In this document: piece after piece, positions 20,602-31,717 of the stretch | How positions within the stretch are numbered: the stretch's first letter is position 1 | How the letters are laid out: each line of letters starts with the position of its first letter | NCBI RefSeq assembly: GCF_030272615.1 | Contig: NC_081413.1 | Coordinates: forward strand, 330,445,302 to 330,509,301 | DNA: 64,000 nt | From: Cryptomeria japonica | Taxonomy: Eukaryota > Streptophyta > Pinopsida > Cupressales > Cupressaceae | Direction: 5' to 3' | The notes under the pieces: model-generated | Database searches by the model: none | What the model saw: the letters and a program-made list of their open reading frames with translations, nothing else | What the model was told of the DNA's origin: nothing | Made by a program: the position numbers and the translations under genes

Positions 20602-23018
20602 TGGTGGAACCTAAAATTACAAGCAAAAACTTGGTAATTGATAACTGGATTACTGAGGTTGGACAATCAAAAAATTATTCTACAGGGAGTATATCTTACC
20701 CAAGAATATTTTTTGCAATGTGATTATATTTGGCATATAAATAATTTAAAAATAAAATATATTTTTACAAAAGGGCAAGGAGAGGGAGTTGAACACTCAA
20801 TCTCTCAACCTGACCTTTCTTACTACCCATACCTACCCTCCCCTTTTACCAATTGCTCTATTGTATTACTTGAAAATGTTTATTAGGGTAAATTACTATG
20901 GATAATAATTTGCAAATATTTCCACAAGATTTTAATTTATTAAAGTAATCTTGAAATGTGGAAATACATTTTGAAATATGTGATTTAAATAAATTATTTT
21001 TACCCTAAAACATTGGTAAAATATATATTAGGGTAAAATGTTATTTCATATAAATGGATCTTATTTTGAAAAATATGTTAAAAGGTGTGAAATGTACTAA
21101 TGAAGAAAATTGAATTTTGATATTGTTATTACCTTTTTTACTCTCTTGTAAATTATTTTTGCCCTTAATCACTAAATTAAATACTTTAGGGTGAATTTTA
21201 TTTATTAAGAGATTAATTAAAGGATAAATATTTATTACAATGTTGTTTTATGTGCAAAAAGCTAAAATTCTTGGGCAAACATTAAAAGGGAGTATTCTTC
21301 ATCCAAGATTACATTTGGACATTTTTTTGTGATATAATATTTCTAATTATTACTTGCGAAAGGCATTTTGATATTTATAGAATCTTGATATACTTATGTA
21401 AGTACTATTTTCTTTTTGCCTTTTAAGAAATTATAATTGTAATTTTTTTTATCAAAAGGGAAAATATATGTGGTATTGGATGACCTAAATAGGGTTTGAT
21501 ATATTACTATGTCATTTTATATTCTCTTCATATTATTTTCACCCCAGGTAAATAATTTGAACATATTCATTAGGGTGAGTCATTTAATGCTTGATTGCTT
21601 TTTGCAAAGGCTATTTCATATGATATAATATTTCCCACCCAAATTAAAGATTACCAAAAGGTGAGAAAGTATTGTAACATTATCGGAAGGGAAGTATTTT
21701 CTTTTACTTACTGTACAAAATCTTTTACCTTATGTTATTTTATAAAAACTATTATTGGAATAATTATTTACAAGTGTTTAATACTTTGATTTAAGTGAAT
21801 TATTGTAAATAAGTATTTTACATAGGGTAAAATGATTATTGCCTAATCTAAAGTGGAATATATTTAATCTTTAATTAATAAGGGATAAGATTGGTTTATT
21901 TTATGTGCAGGAGATATTGAATATTTACAGGAAGTACTATCAAAGCGGAGGATAAAGGATATATTATTGAAGATTTATTTAGTGTGTATTTTAGGGATTC
22001 AAATGTAATTATCTCTGTAAACCAAAGGGTGTGTCCTTTGGAAAAACAATTGTTAGTAACTCCCTCCTGTATGCGAAAGGGTGTGTCCTTTCGCATATGT
22101 CTTTTGGATTAGGTATTTATAGGGAGTCTTTTTCAATTAAGAAGGAAACAATTCACAATCTGTGATGCTGCCAGTAGGGGCTATGGGATGTCTGTATTGG
22201 AGAAGTCTGTAGAAATGGAAGTATCATTTTGAGCAATCACTATGTAATGGAGTATCTATAAGTGTAGCTATTGTATGCATTCACTCTCCAGAAATTAATA
22301 TACAAGATTCGTTGTTTCAATTCCAGAATTTGTGTATACTTTTGTGTTGATGAATTTCATTTTGTCCTCTTGATAAATCTGATAAAGGATTTAATACAGT
22401 GTGCCACCACAAGTTGTTATAATTGAATATAAGATTTGCTTCATGTTCTTATAGCACTTCATGGAACCTCTATATTGATAGTCTTGTGTTACAAGTTGGC
22501 TGAAAACTGTCTCAAGAGTTTAATCAAATTATTTGTCCACAAAGTATCATGCATATTCCTGGATAGAGGCACTGGCCTGTCATTTATTTCTGAGATTTTG
22601 ATTTGTATGCATAAGGTCCTTACAGAGAAACATTCTTCCATATTTTATTTGAACTAATCCTTGCAGATTTCATTCAAGTCCTGAAAGCATTTCATTTTCA
22701 ATATACAATATCTTTAACATACACTTTTATTCATATTCAATTTTAAGTTTTCAAAGTATTCAGCTAAAGCACATGATATAGCATAGTTGCAGAACACTAA
22801 TTTGTCGGTTGTGTAAACTTTCTTAGAGGCTTAAATCCACATTTAAATAACTCTTTTGTGCTTGAGAGGGAAGGGTACACCCGCCTAGGTCTTGTGGAGC
22901 CTAAAGTGCAGAGGGATTTGGTCTTTGACCATCCCTATTCGTTGGCCAAGGCTGATTGGATTTTCTAAAGAGTTGGAAAGTCTTTGGGTTTTCCAATCTG
23001 TGGTTTTGGGCACCAACA
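20602..23018 (+). mobile_element. Solo LTR (2417 bp) inserted in the Sirevirus integrase
   Basis: The integrase frame breaks after FKLFKA and resumes with MVENE at 23025, as the uninterrupted minus-strand copy ([11 protein letters not shown]) shows. The inserted DNA starts TGGTGGAACC and ends GGCACCAACA, flanked by AAAGC (20597-20601) and AAAGA (23019-23023), a target duplication with one mismatch. Its last ~150 bp resemble the end of the gag-only element's LTR: ACCCGCCTAGGT, then TTGTGGAGCCTAAAG versus TTGTAGAGCCTAAAG. No internal region is present, so it is read as a solo LTR left by LTR-LTR recombination. Short ORFs within it are not coding. Confidence 0.72.
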
Positions 23019-25347
23019 AAAGATATGGTAGAAAATGAAACCCATAAGAAAATCAAATGTCTAAGATCAGATCAAGGAGGAGAATTTACATCTAAGAAAT
23101 TTAATAAATTCTATGAAGTAAATGGAATCATAAGACAACTATCAACACCTCGGATACCACAGCAGAATGGAGTTGTTGAAAGGAAAAAAAGAACTATCTT
23201 GGATGTAGCAAGAAGTATGTTATCAGAAGCAAACCTACCACATGTATATTGGAGAGAGGCAGTCAGTATAGTAGTCTATACATTCAACAAAATTCACATC
23301 AAACGTGAAACTGGTAAGACCCCTCATGAACTATGGTTTGGTATTACTCCTACTCTTAAATATTTCAGAATTTTTGGAAGTAAATGCTATATCTAGAAGA
23401 GATGAGTATATTGACAAATTTGATCCTAGAAGTGATGAAGGAATATTTCTTGGTTATTCATCTAAGAGTAAGGCATATAGATGTTTTAACAAAAGATTGC
23501 AGAAAATTGTTGAAAGTACAAATGTAAAGATTGATGAACAATTCAGAGGAACTTCAAGGTATATAGACTCTGAACCGGCAATAGAAATTTTGACAAATGA
23601 ACCTACACTGAATCCACTGGTACAAAATGAAGATCCAGTTACACCGGTATCATCTGAAAATTCCACAGTAATTGAGGAACAACAACAAACAAAGACACCC
23701 CGGTATGTAAGACTGAATCATTCTGAAGATCAGATAATTGGAAACAAGTATAAAGGAGTTATGACAAGAGGAAGATTGGAAAATGAAGAGTTATGTCTTA
23801 TTTCTCAAATTGAACCATCATCTGTTAATGAGGCATGTGAAGATAAATATTGGATTAAAGCTATGGAAGAAGAATTGGAACAAATTGAGAAGAATAACAC
23901 TTGGACATTAGTTTCTCGGCCTAAAGATAAAAATGTAATTGGAACCAAATGGGTATTCAGAAACAAACTTAATGAAGATGGTAAGGTTATCAGAAATAAA
24001 GCAAGACTAGTGTGTAAGGGATATTCTCAGAAAGAAGGAATTGATTACAATGAAACCTTTGCACCGGTAGCTAGAATTGAGGCAGTCAGATTATTTTTGG
24101 CTTTTGCAGCACATAAGAACTACAAAGTATATCAAATGGATATTAAATGTGCATTCTTGAATGGAGATCTTGAAGAAGAAGTTTACATTGAACAACCTGA
24201 TGGATTTTCTTTGACAGATAATAAAGATATGGTTTGCAGGTTAAGGAAAGCTTTGTATGGATTAAAGCAAGCTCCAAGAGCTTGGTATGCAAGATTAGAT
24301 AAGTATCTTTTAAAGATTGGTTTTTCTAAAGGTAATACTGACAACAACTTATACTATAAAGTGACTAATGATGACATCTTGGTTATAGAAGTTTTTGTTG
24401 ATGATATAATCTTTGGAGGAGAAGATGGATTATGTAAAGAATTTTCTATTAAAATGCAACAAGAATTTGAAATGTCTATGATTGGAGAAATAAAATTCTT
24501 TTTAGGATTGCAAATTTCACAGACTGATAAAGGTATATTCTTGAGTCAATCCAAGTACTTAAAAGAGTTACTAAAGAAATTTGGGATGGAGAAATCTAAA
24601 CCGGTAAGCACACCTATGACTACAAATGACAAACTATCACTAAGGGATGAATCTACACCTGTTAATCCAACTAGATACAAATCTATGATAGGAGGTTTAT
24701 TGTATTTGACACAAACCAAACTTGATATTATGAATGCAGTATGTATTGTTTCAATATTTTAGAGTAATCCTAGAGAGAATCATGAATCAACAGTAAAAAG
24801 TATTTTTCGGTACTTACAAGGCACTATAAATCTTCGATTATGGTATCCTAGAGATGAAAACTTTGAATTATGTGCATACACAGATGCAAATTGGGCAAGA
24901 GATGTGGATGATAGAAAAAGCACCACCAACGGAGCATTCTTTCTTGGAAACAGACTAGTTTCTTGGTTGAGTAAGAAACAAAGTTGTACATCTTTATCAA
25001 CAACAAAATCAGAATATGTTGTAGCAGCAACTAACTGTACACAGGTACTATGGCTTAAGCAAATGTTGAAAGACATACAGGTAAAATGAAAGGAACCTAT
25101 TACTATCTATTGTGATAACACTACAGTAATTGATATATCTAAGAATCCGGTATTACATTCTAAAACCAAACATGTTTCTATTGAACTAAATTTTCTAAGG
25201 GAAAATGTTGAAGCAAAGGAAATAAAATTGGTTTATATGAATACTAAAGAGAAGATTGCAGATATCTTCACTAAACCTCTGCCTAAGGAGACTTTTGAAT
25301 ATCTCAGAGACCAGCTTGGGGTCATACCCCCACTGGTAGAGACTTAA
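23019..25347 (+). pseudogene. pol: Sirevirus integrase C-terminus, RT and RNase H (broken)
   Basis: Continues pol after the solo LTR. The integrase has the second aspartate (CLRSDQGGEF) and the glutamate (QQNGVVERK), with a 1-nt insertion near 23392 shifting frame after GSKCYI. RT runs from [20 protein letters not shown] through [20 protein letters not shown] and [14 protein letters not shown] to the catalytic box [15 protein letters not shown] at 24760-24762 follows (the copy has SRFQSNP). RNase H ([47 protein letters not shown]) is cut by TGA 25087-25089. The frame ends at TAA 25345-25347 (GVIPPLVET). RT itself looks intact. Confidence 0.9.
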
Positions 25348-25726
25348 GAAGTTGATGTTTGTCATCAACCGGCAGAATTAACAAAGAAATCTTTTACTCT
25401 GGCTTTGATAAGGAAGCTACTTCTCAAGGGGAGTAGTTGGTATACTAAATTGGTTGGTATTTTGTATATGAACTTGGTTTTGTAATAACTTTGGCATTTG
25501 ATTTCAAAGAGGGAGAGATTGGTATGGAAAAACACAAGGAAAACACATGTTGCTCCCAGGGGGAGAGATTGTTATTTGGGAGAGATTATTACTCTTTGTA
25601 TCTGTATTTTGATTTCTGGTTATGATCTCTTTTGGGAGATTGTTGGTTTTTGGTATTTGGCATTTCTGTTTTGGCACTTTGATGGTTTTTCCATCTTGTG
25701 TTACCATCAATGCCAAAGGGGGAGAT
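25348..25726 (+). promoter_or_regulatory. Untranslated 3' region with four polypurine-like tracts
   Basis: GGGGAG-type tracts lie at about 25427 (CAAGGGGAGTAG), 25505 (CAAAGAGGGAGAGATTG), 25554 (CCAGGGGGAGAGATTG) and 25713-25726 (CCAAAGGGGGAGAT), the last abutting the 3' LTR and acting as the PPT. The minus-strand copy has the same four (59845-60130), so the arrangement is conserved in this family. Confidence 0.75.
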
Positions 25727-26784
25727 TGTTGGTATTTTGGTATGGTTTTGTCATTGATGTCAACACCTACTAAACGCTTATCAACTCTGGCACTTTGGAG
25801 TATCAACAACAGTCACCGACAAGCAAGTGACTTATGCACAGTCACTGGTATCTAGTACACTGACAGGATATAATGATCACCGACACTTGGAATGATATGA
25901 AAACACTTGGTTATGTCGAAGACATTGTGTGGACACCTTGTCTTGGAGTTTTGTTTATTGGTATATTCCTATTTGCATATTTGCTGTTACCGGCAAATAG
26001 GTCCAGGTTACACCGACAGGTTTATCTTTTCAGATCAGCATGTCATACTATGAAGATGATTTATTATTGTTGCAAATACATCAAGCCGACATGTTGAATC
26101 GGTTATTGCATCGGATATTGTTTTGTTTGTAAAATGATTTTATTGTAATATATCTTGTAGAGCCGACCTACTAAAATTGGTCCTAGGTTATGGTATAAAT
26201 GTAAGATCTTATTTGTGAGATCAAGGGTGGAATGCGAAAAGGATTGTGTGAAGGTATATGCAAGAATAAGCAGAGCTATACACATAGACATCATTTGAAG
26301 ATTGAAGGAGGGTTTTTGCGAAGACAATCAGAACTACACCTGTACTGAATCCAGCATATGAAGATGCTATTTTGAGCAGTACATTCTTATTGGATTTAAC
26401 CATCCAACTGTAGTTAGTGTGACTCCCATTTGTGTTTGAGCAGTGAGCTCTAGGCGCTTGGCCTTTCTGCATATGCAGACCCCGTTTGTATACACTTACT
26501 ATCTGCAGTAGTATCATCTGATTGTGGGTAAGGTTTCCCACCATGGTTTTTCCCCTTACAGGGTTTCGACATACAAATATTGGTGTTATGTGTTGTGGAT
26601 GACTTTGTCCTTTTGTTTCATGCATTAATCTTTACTGGTATTGCAATTATCTAATAAAACTATCCACTGGTATAAAAGACTGTTTCACCGGTATTAAGCA
26701 GGAAGTTGATTAAGTTGTTTTTGGTTTAAATTTATTAGACAACTGATTCACCCCCCCCCTCTTAGTTGTCTCTAGGACCTAACA
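25727..26784 (+). repeat. 3' LTR of plus-strand Sirevirus-like element
   Basis: 1058 bp, TGTTGGTATTTTGG...GACCTAACA, followed by CAATG (26785-26789). Confidence 0.92.
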
Positions 26785-26789
26785 CAATG
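26785..26789. repeat. Target site duplication CAATG, right copy
   Basis: Exact repeat of 17659-17663. Joining across the insert restores the RT reading FLHI-ALYVDDML. Confidence 0.9.
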
Positions 26790-29700
26790 TGCAGGAAATA
26801 ATCACCATCACATCTATAATAAACACAATGATCTGATTTAGAATGCTCAAATCTAAAACTCAACACATGTGTATCAAATTTATGGTACCACATCCCAGGA
26901 CTCTGTTTGAGGCCATACAAAGATTTCTTTAATTTACAGACCAGATTACTTTTACCTTTTACCACATAGTGCTCCGACTATGTCATATAAATATCCTCCT
27001 CCAAATCACCATGAAGGAAAAACAGTTTTCACATCCATTTTCTCAACCTATAAATCATAAGCATCATCAATAGAAAGAAAAAATCTAATGGATGTCATTT
27101 TTGCAATAGGAGAAAATATCTAACCATAATCAACACCCTCAACCTGAGAGTAGTCTTTTGCAACCAACCTCACTTTATACTTCTCAATGCTTCCATTTGA
27201 ACCAATATTTTTCTTGAACACCCATTTACAACCAATAGGTTTTCGTCCTTCAAGCAATGGTAAAAGATCCCAAGTTTCATTCTTTTTCAAAGTTGTCATT
27301 TCTTCTTCCATAGCAATCTTCCAAGATTCTGCATCATTCATACCTAATGCCTCTTCTACAGATTTTGGTTCATCCAAATTAGTATTCAAAGAAAAATATG
27401 CCTCCAATCATTAGGTCAATACCTTTTAGGTGGTGATCTATGTCTTGTAGACCTTCGAACAAGCTGAGTTGGAGGTTCTTCCTCCTCTTCTGAAGATTCA
27501 GAGATAGACAAGCTCTCCTCAACTTCTTGCCTATCTAGGGGTCTTGATTCAACTCTTTCAGGTGTAGAAGGGAATTGAATCACATCTTCATTTTTAGTCT
27601 GTTCTAGCTGAAATGTAATAGAAGGAGACTTAATTTCTTTAAAAATAACACTTCTAAAAAGAATTACCTTTTGTGCAACAAGGTCCCAAAGCTTGTATCC
27701 TTTCATACCATAACTATACCCGATGAAGATACATTTCACAACCTTGTTCTCCAACTTTGTCCACTTCTCCTTTGGCACATGTGCATATTCCTCACAACCA
27801 AAAACTCTAAGATGTCTCAATGAAGGCTTGTGACCTGACCATGCTTCCATAGACATTTTATCAACAAGGGCTGATGTAGGAGACCTGTTAATCAGGTAGC
27901 AAGCAATGGCAACAGATTCAGCCCAAAACTTTTGTTCTAGACTAACACCACTCAGCATACTCCTAGACTTCTCCATCAGTGTCTTGCTCATTCTTTCTGC
28001 AACTCCATTCTGTTGTGGAGAATACGGAGTTGTCTTCTGTCTGTTAATGCCATGGTCTATACACAATCTATCAAAATCATTAGAGAAAAATTCGCCGCCA
28101 TTATTATCCTCAAACATTTAATTTTATTTCCAGTTTGCAACTCAGCCATTGCTTTAAATTCTTTAAATTGACTGAAAACTTTAGATTTACTCTTTAGAAA
28201 ATATACCCATGTCCTTCTACTAAAATCATCAATAAATGAAACATAATATGTGGATTTTCCAATTGAAGGAACATCTACAGGTCCAAACACATCAGAATGA
28301 ATAAGATCCAAAACACCACAAGTTTATGAGAACTTGAATAAAAAAGAACGTGGTTTTGTTTTCCATAAATTCAATGCTCACAAAAATCAAAGTCAAGATT
28401 ACAAACATTCAAACCTTCAATAAGGTTTTAATTTTTCAAGGTCCTTAGACCCTTTTCTCCAATGTGGCCAAGCCTCTAGTGCCATAACATAGTCTTCTCT
28501 GCAGGTAACTTTTCTTTAGAAGAAAGAGCACCCTTAGGTACCCTCCATTTGCTGAAGGTGAAACCCTCAAATATTCCACAAATTTACTTTTTACAGAAAT
28601 GCTATTACACTCAACAATGTATGCATCTAGCTTATACAAAGTGTCAAACCTGACACCTCTAGCAATTACCATAGCACCCTTAATCATATTACATCGTTCT
28701 TCAGAAATGATTACCTGCACACGCACATCTATTAGTTTTCTCACAGATAACAAATTTCATTTTAATCCAGGGATATGAAGCACAACATTAATCCTTTTTA
28801 TTCTATCATCAGAAAACTTGATTCTATCTTTACCTCGACCAACAATGTCTAAATATGAATCATCACCCAAGTCCACCTTACCTCCATTAAATTCTTCATA
28901 TTCAGAAAACCAATCTCTATTGGCAGTCATATGAAAAGATGCACCTGAGTCAATTAACCAGGCATCATTACCTGCATGAGTCGCTAAAGCAGTAATGAAT
29001 GCATCACTATCTTCCTTCTTGAACTCATAATCAGACCCAAACTTATTTTTCTTCTTTGCAATCCTTACAGATGTGACCTGGTTTACTGCAATTCCAATAA
29101 ATAACTTTGGACTATCCAGGATATTTCAATCTCCCTCTCAATTTGGACTTATCGTGCCTCTCATTCTTCTTGCCTTTCTCTTTAGGTTTTCCATGAACAA
29201 TTAGGGCTTCCCTCAAATTGAGGGATACCTTCCTCCACATCTCTTCACTAAGTAGGGCACCCACCACATCTTCGAACTTCAAAATAATAGAAGTACTACC
29301 GGTAGCCATAACAAGAGAATCCCACGAATCGGGCAAAGAACAAAGAAAGATTTGGCATTTCTCCTCTTTGTTCATCTTAACACCAATAGATACTAATTGA
29401 GCCACCAACATATTGAATGCTTCTAGGTGGTCTGTAATTCATCCACCCTCTTCCATCTTCAAGGAATACAATTTCTTCCTCAAGAAAATCTGATTTAATA
29501 AAGATTTCACTTGATACATTTCACTAAGCTTAGTCCATAGCTTCTTTGCAGTGTTTTCTTCATGGACATTGATCAGAATAGAGTCTGTCAGGCACAGTAT
29601 GATTAGACCCTTGGATTTTCGGTCCATAACATCATACTGAGTCATCACAGTAGGATCTAAGGTCTTTTGGACATTTGCATCAATATCATCCCATAGATCT

Positions 29701-29796
29701 TGATCTATTAATATATCTTCCATCTTCATCTTCCATCTTCTCAAAATTTGTTCCATTAAATTTCTCCACCTCTATTTTCCCTGATGAACTTGCCAT
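26785..29796 (-). pseudogene. gag-pol: Tork-like copia gag, protease, integrase and RT N-terminus (broken)
   Basis: Minus strand. It starts at the ATG at 29796 (MASSSGKIEVEKFNGTNFE), with a frameshift into LRRWKMKMEDILIDQDLWDD near 29755. The zinc knuckle lacks its first Cys (YWNCSKPGHICKDC, about 29080). Protease IDSGASFHMTANRDWF lies at about 28950. Integrase has MDLIHSDVFGP (28311) and SPQQNGVAERM (about 28010), but the second aspartate region is altered (CLRI...FEDNNGGEFFS, across a frame break near 28115). RT is WVFKKNIGSNGSIEKYKVRL (about 27220), then frame breaks, then LKKSLYGLKQSPGMWYHKF and ending GDYFLHI, where the Sirevirus cut it just before YVDD (17663). Multiple stops make it a fossil. 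The Tork/Tnt1 type is inferred from motif style. Confidence 0.85.
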
Positions 29797-29900
29797 CTAA
29801 AATTTCCTGCAACAAGATCAAAAAGTGTCTTCTGCACAAGCTCCCAGTCAAATATAGATTAGTTAAAAAAAACCAACAACCCACAACTGAAACCAAAGGT

Positions 29901-29918
29901 GATCAAAATCTGATACCA
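29901..29918 (-). promoter_or_regulatory. Primer binding site of the Tork-like element
   Basis: Minus strand TGGTATCAGATTTTGATC, two bases inside the LTR end. Initiator-Met type. Confidence 0.75.
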
Positions 29919-29920
29919 CT

Positions 29921-30385
29921 TGTTAAGGAAGTTAAGTAGCATAACAACTTCCTACACTAACCTTGAGAGGAAAGTAATGCAAAAAAAATTACAAATCATC
30001 AAAACAGTTATAGAACTTAATAGAAATACTCATAAATAACATTCATACCACAACATAGTGATTTATGTGGGGAAAACCCTTTCGAGAGAAAAACCCCACA
30101 TTCCAAAAGCCGCCCAATATATTATTTAGCAATCAAAATAGATTATAATATACAATCAGAGAAAGCTCTTTGTAGGAGTACCACTAATCAAAGATTTAGA
30201 GGTAACTCAATAGCCATAAGATTCTTACATACAACCTCTATCTCATGCACCTCATATATAGGAGATACAATACAAGAAACCATCAAATGGTATTACAAAA
30301 CAGTGGAATAAAACCACCCAGTAAGGTGTAGCTGACCTTATCTCCATTCAAGATGCCCTATGACATGTTAAAAAATACATCAACA
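29921..30385 (-). repeat. 5' LTR of the Tork-like element (465 bp)
   Basis: On the minus strand it starts TGTTGATGTATTTTTTAACA at 30385 and ends CTTCCTTAACA at 29921, next to the PBS. The boundary at 30385 is inferred from the TG...CA ends and typical length, because the partner LTR was not found; it would lie beyond the truncation at 16678. Confidence 0.65.
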
Positions 30386-30899
30386 TATGTCCCTTCCTTT
30401 TACAACTCATTTATGTGTTCGATGTATTTTATATTTCCTATTTCATGAGTAGAAACTTCCGGAGGCCATAACTTGTGAATCATATGTCCGATTGACAAAC
30501 CGTTTGAAGTGTCGGAAAGCTCGTGAAGTACTTTATTACCTCATAAACCTGCACACTATTTAAACCCACTTTTCAGGGAATTTTGAGGCCTCTAAAGTCC
30601 TCAAAATCAAATTTAAACCTTTCATTGGACCCCTCCAAAATGGAAAATTTAATATGTTCAAAACTAGTTGTGATCTTGCAATGTAACTTTACCAGAATGC
30701 TTATCTAGCCAACCAGAAGATTTAGGGAGAATTTTGCACCATTTCATGCTCAAATGAAAACTTACTATTAATAGTAACCTTATGTAAATGCAAGGTTGAG
30801 ACACCATTTTCCAAACATTCTCACCAAGATAGAGAAAATCATCCTAATCAACATCAAACAAATAGAGAGAAAATTTTAACGCAACAAAATGGAAATCTT
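30386..30899. other. Non-coding flank
   Basis: No gene, motif or repeat boundary recognised. Confidence 0.4.
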
Positions 30900-31240
30900 G
30901 TTAGGAAAAACTCATATTAGCGCATTTAACACTCATATTAGTGCATTTAACACTCATATTAGTGCATTTAACACTCAAAATAGTGAATTTGTTTACCAAA
31001 ATAACACGTTTGTCCAACAAAATAGTGCTTTTGTCTAATAGAGTAGCATTTATATTCATCAGACTTGTGCATTTGATAACCAAAGTAGCGCATTTGAATA
31101 ATACTATAGCGCATATACCATAAATAGTAGCACATTTGTGCCCTAGGGTAGCGCTTTTACACCACAAAATAGTGCATTTACTAATTGATATAACACATTT
31201 ACCAAAACATTTAGCACAAATACTTTAGCACATTTGTTAC
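30900..31240. repeat. Degenerate ~24-bp tandem repeat
   Basis: Three near-perfect units of TTAGTGCATTTAACACTCATA type (30908-30975) grade rightward into diverged copies that keep a TAG(C/T)(G/A)CATTT core out to about 31225. Because the period is about 24 bp, the minus strand stays open for 88 codons (30901-31167) with an eight-residue periodicity (KCTNMSV repeated). I read this as a minisatellite, not a gene. Confidence 0.75.
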
Positions 31241-31717
31241 AGTGGGTATTTCTGAGGGTCTGAGCAAAAATTTGAAAATCGATTTAGATACCCTTTTTTG
31301 AGAAGATTACACCTTGATCGACACATATTTAGTTTCTTGTTAAACAAGGGGTATTTTTGAACATTTTGTACACAAGACCACTTTACATACAAAATCAGGA
31401 TATACTTTAGTGCCTTTAGGATCTCTACTATTCATTAGATGGTTTAGTTCTATCATCAGGATTTTATCATCCTTCCAATCTGAGAACTATAATCAAGATC
31501 TTGGAAAAGTGAGTTACTATCATGATGTCTAGAGACCTATCATCTCCTAATATTGAATTACTTTGATATCACTATTCCTTAATAGTCCAAGATTACCAAT
31601 TTTGACACATTTGATCAAAATTGCACTTTAGGAATCCTGATATAAAACTTTTTTTGGTCTAAATAAACAACAAAAATTGATATACCAACGTGCACCGTAA
31701 AATTTAGAACCCCTCAT
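31241..31717. other. Non-coding stretch upstream of Tat-like gag
   Basis: No open frame. It may be the untranslated leader of the gag at 31718. Confidence 0.35.

Larger units (their letters stand above)
17664..26784 (+). mobile_element. Sirevirus-like Ty1/copia retrotransposon, complete but decayed
   Basis: 9,121 bp with LTRs of 1060 and 1058 bp (TGTTG...CTAACA), TSD CAATG, an initiator-Met-type PBS and a GGGGGAG polypurine tract. The single gag-pol frame (gag, protease, integrase, RT, RNase H, the copia order) has nonsense codons and frameshifts and is split by a solo LTR. The WVFRNK start of RT and several GGGGGAG tracts before the 3' LTR suggest the Sirevirus/SIRE lineage, from family knowledge and not from a tree. 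It inserted in the RT region of the Tork-like element. Confidence 0.92.

Noticed and set aside
26221-26625. 134-codon minus-strand frame, similar ones at 18159-18564 and 59080-59307
   Set aside because: All are inside Sirevirus LTRs and are shared because the LTRs are copies.
30900-31240. CRISPR-like array
   Set aside because: Repeats grade into each other without unique spacers, and the sequence is plant nuclear DNA.
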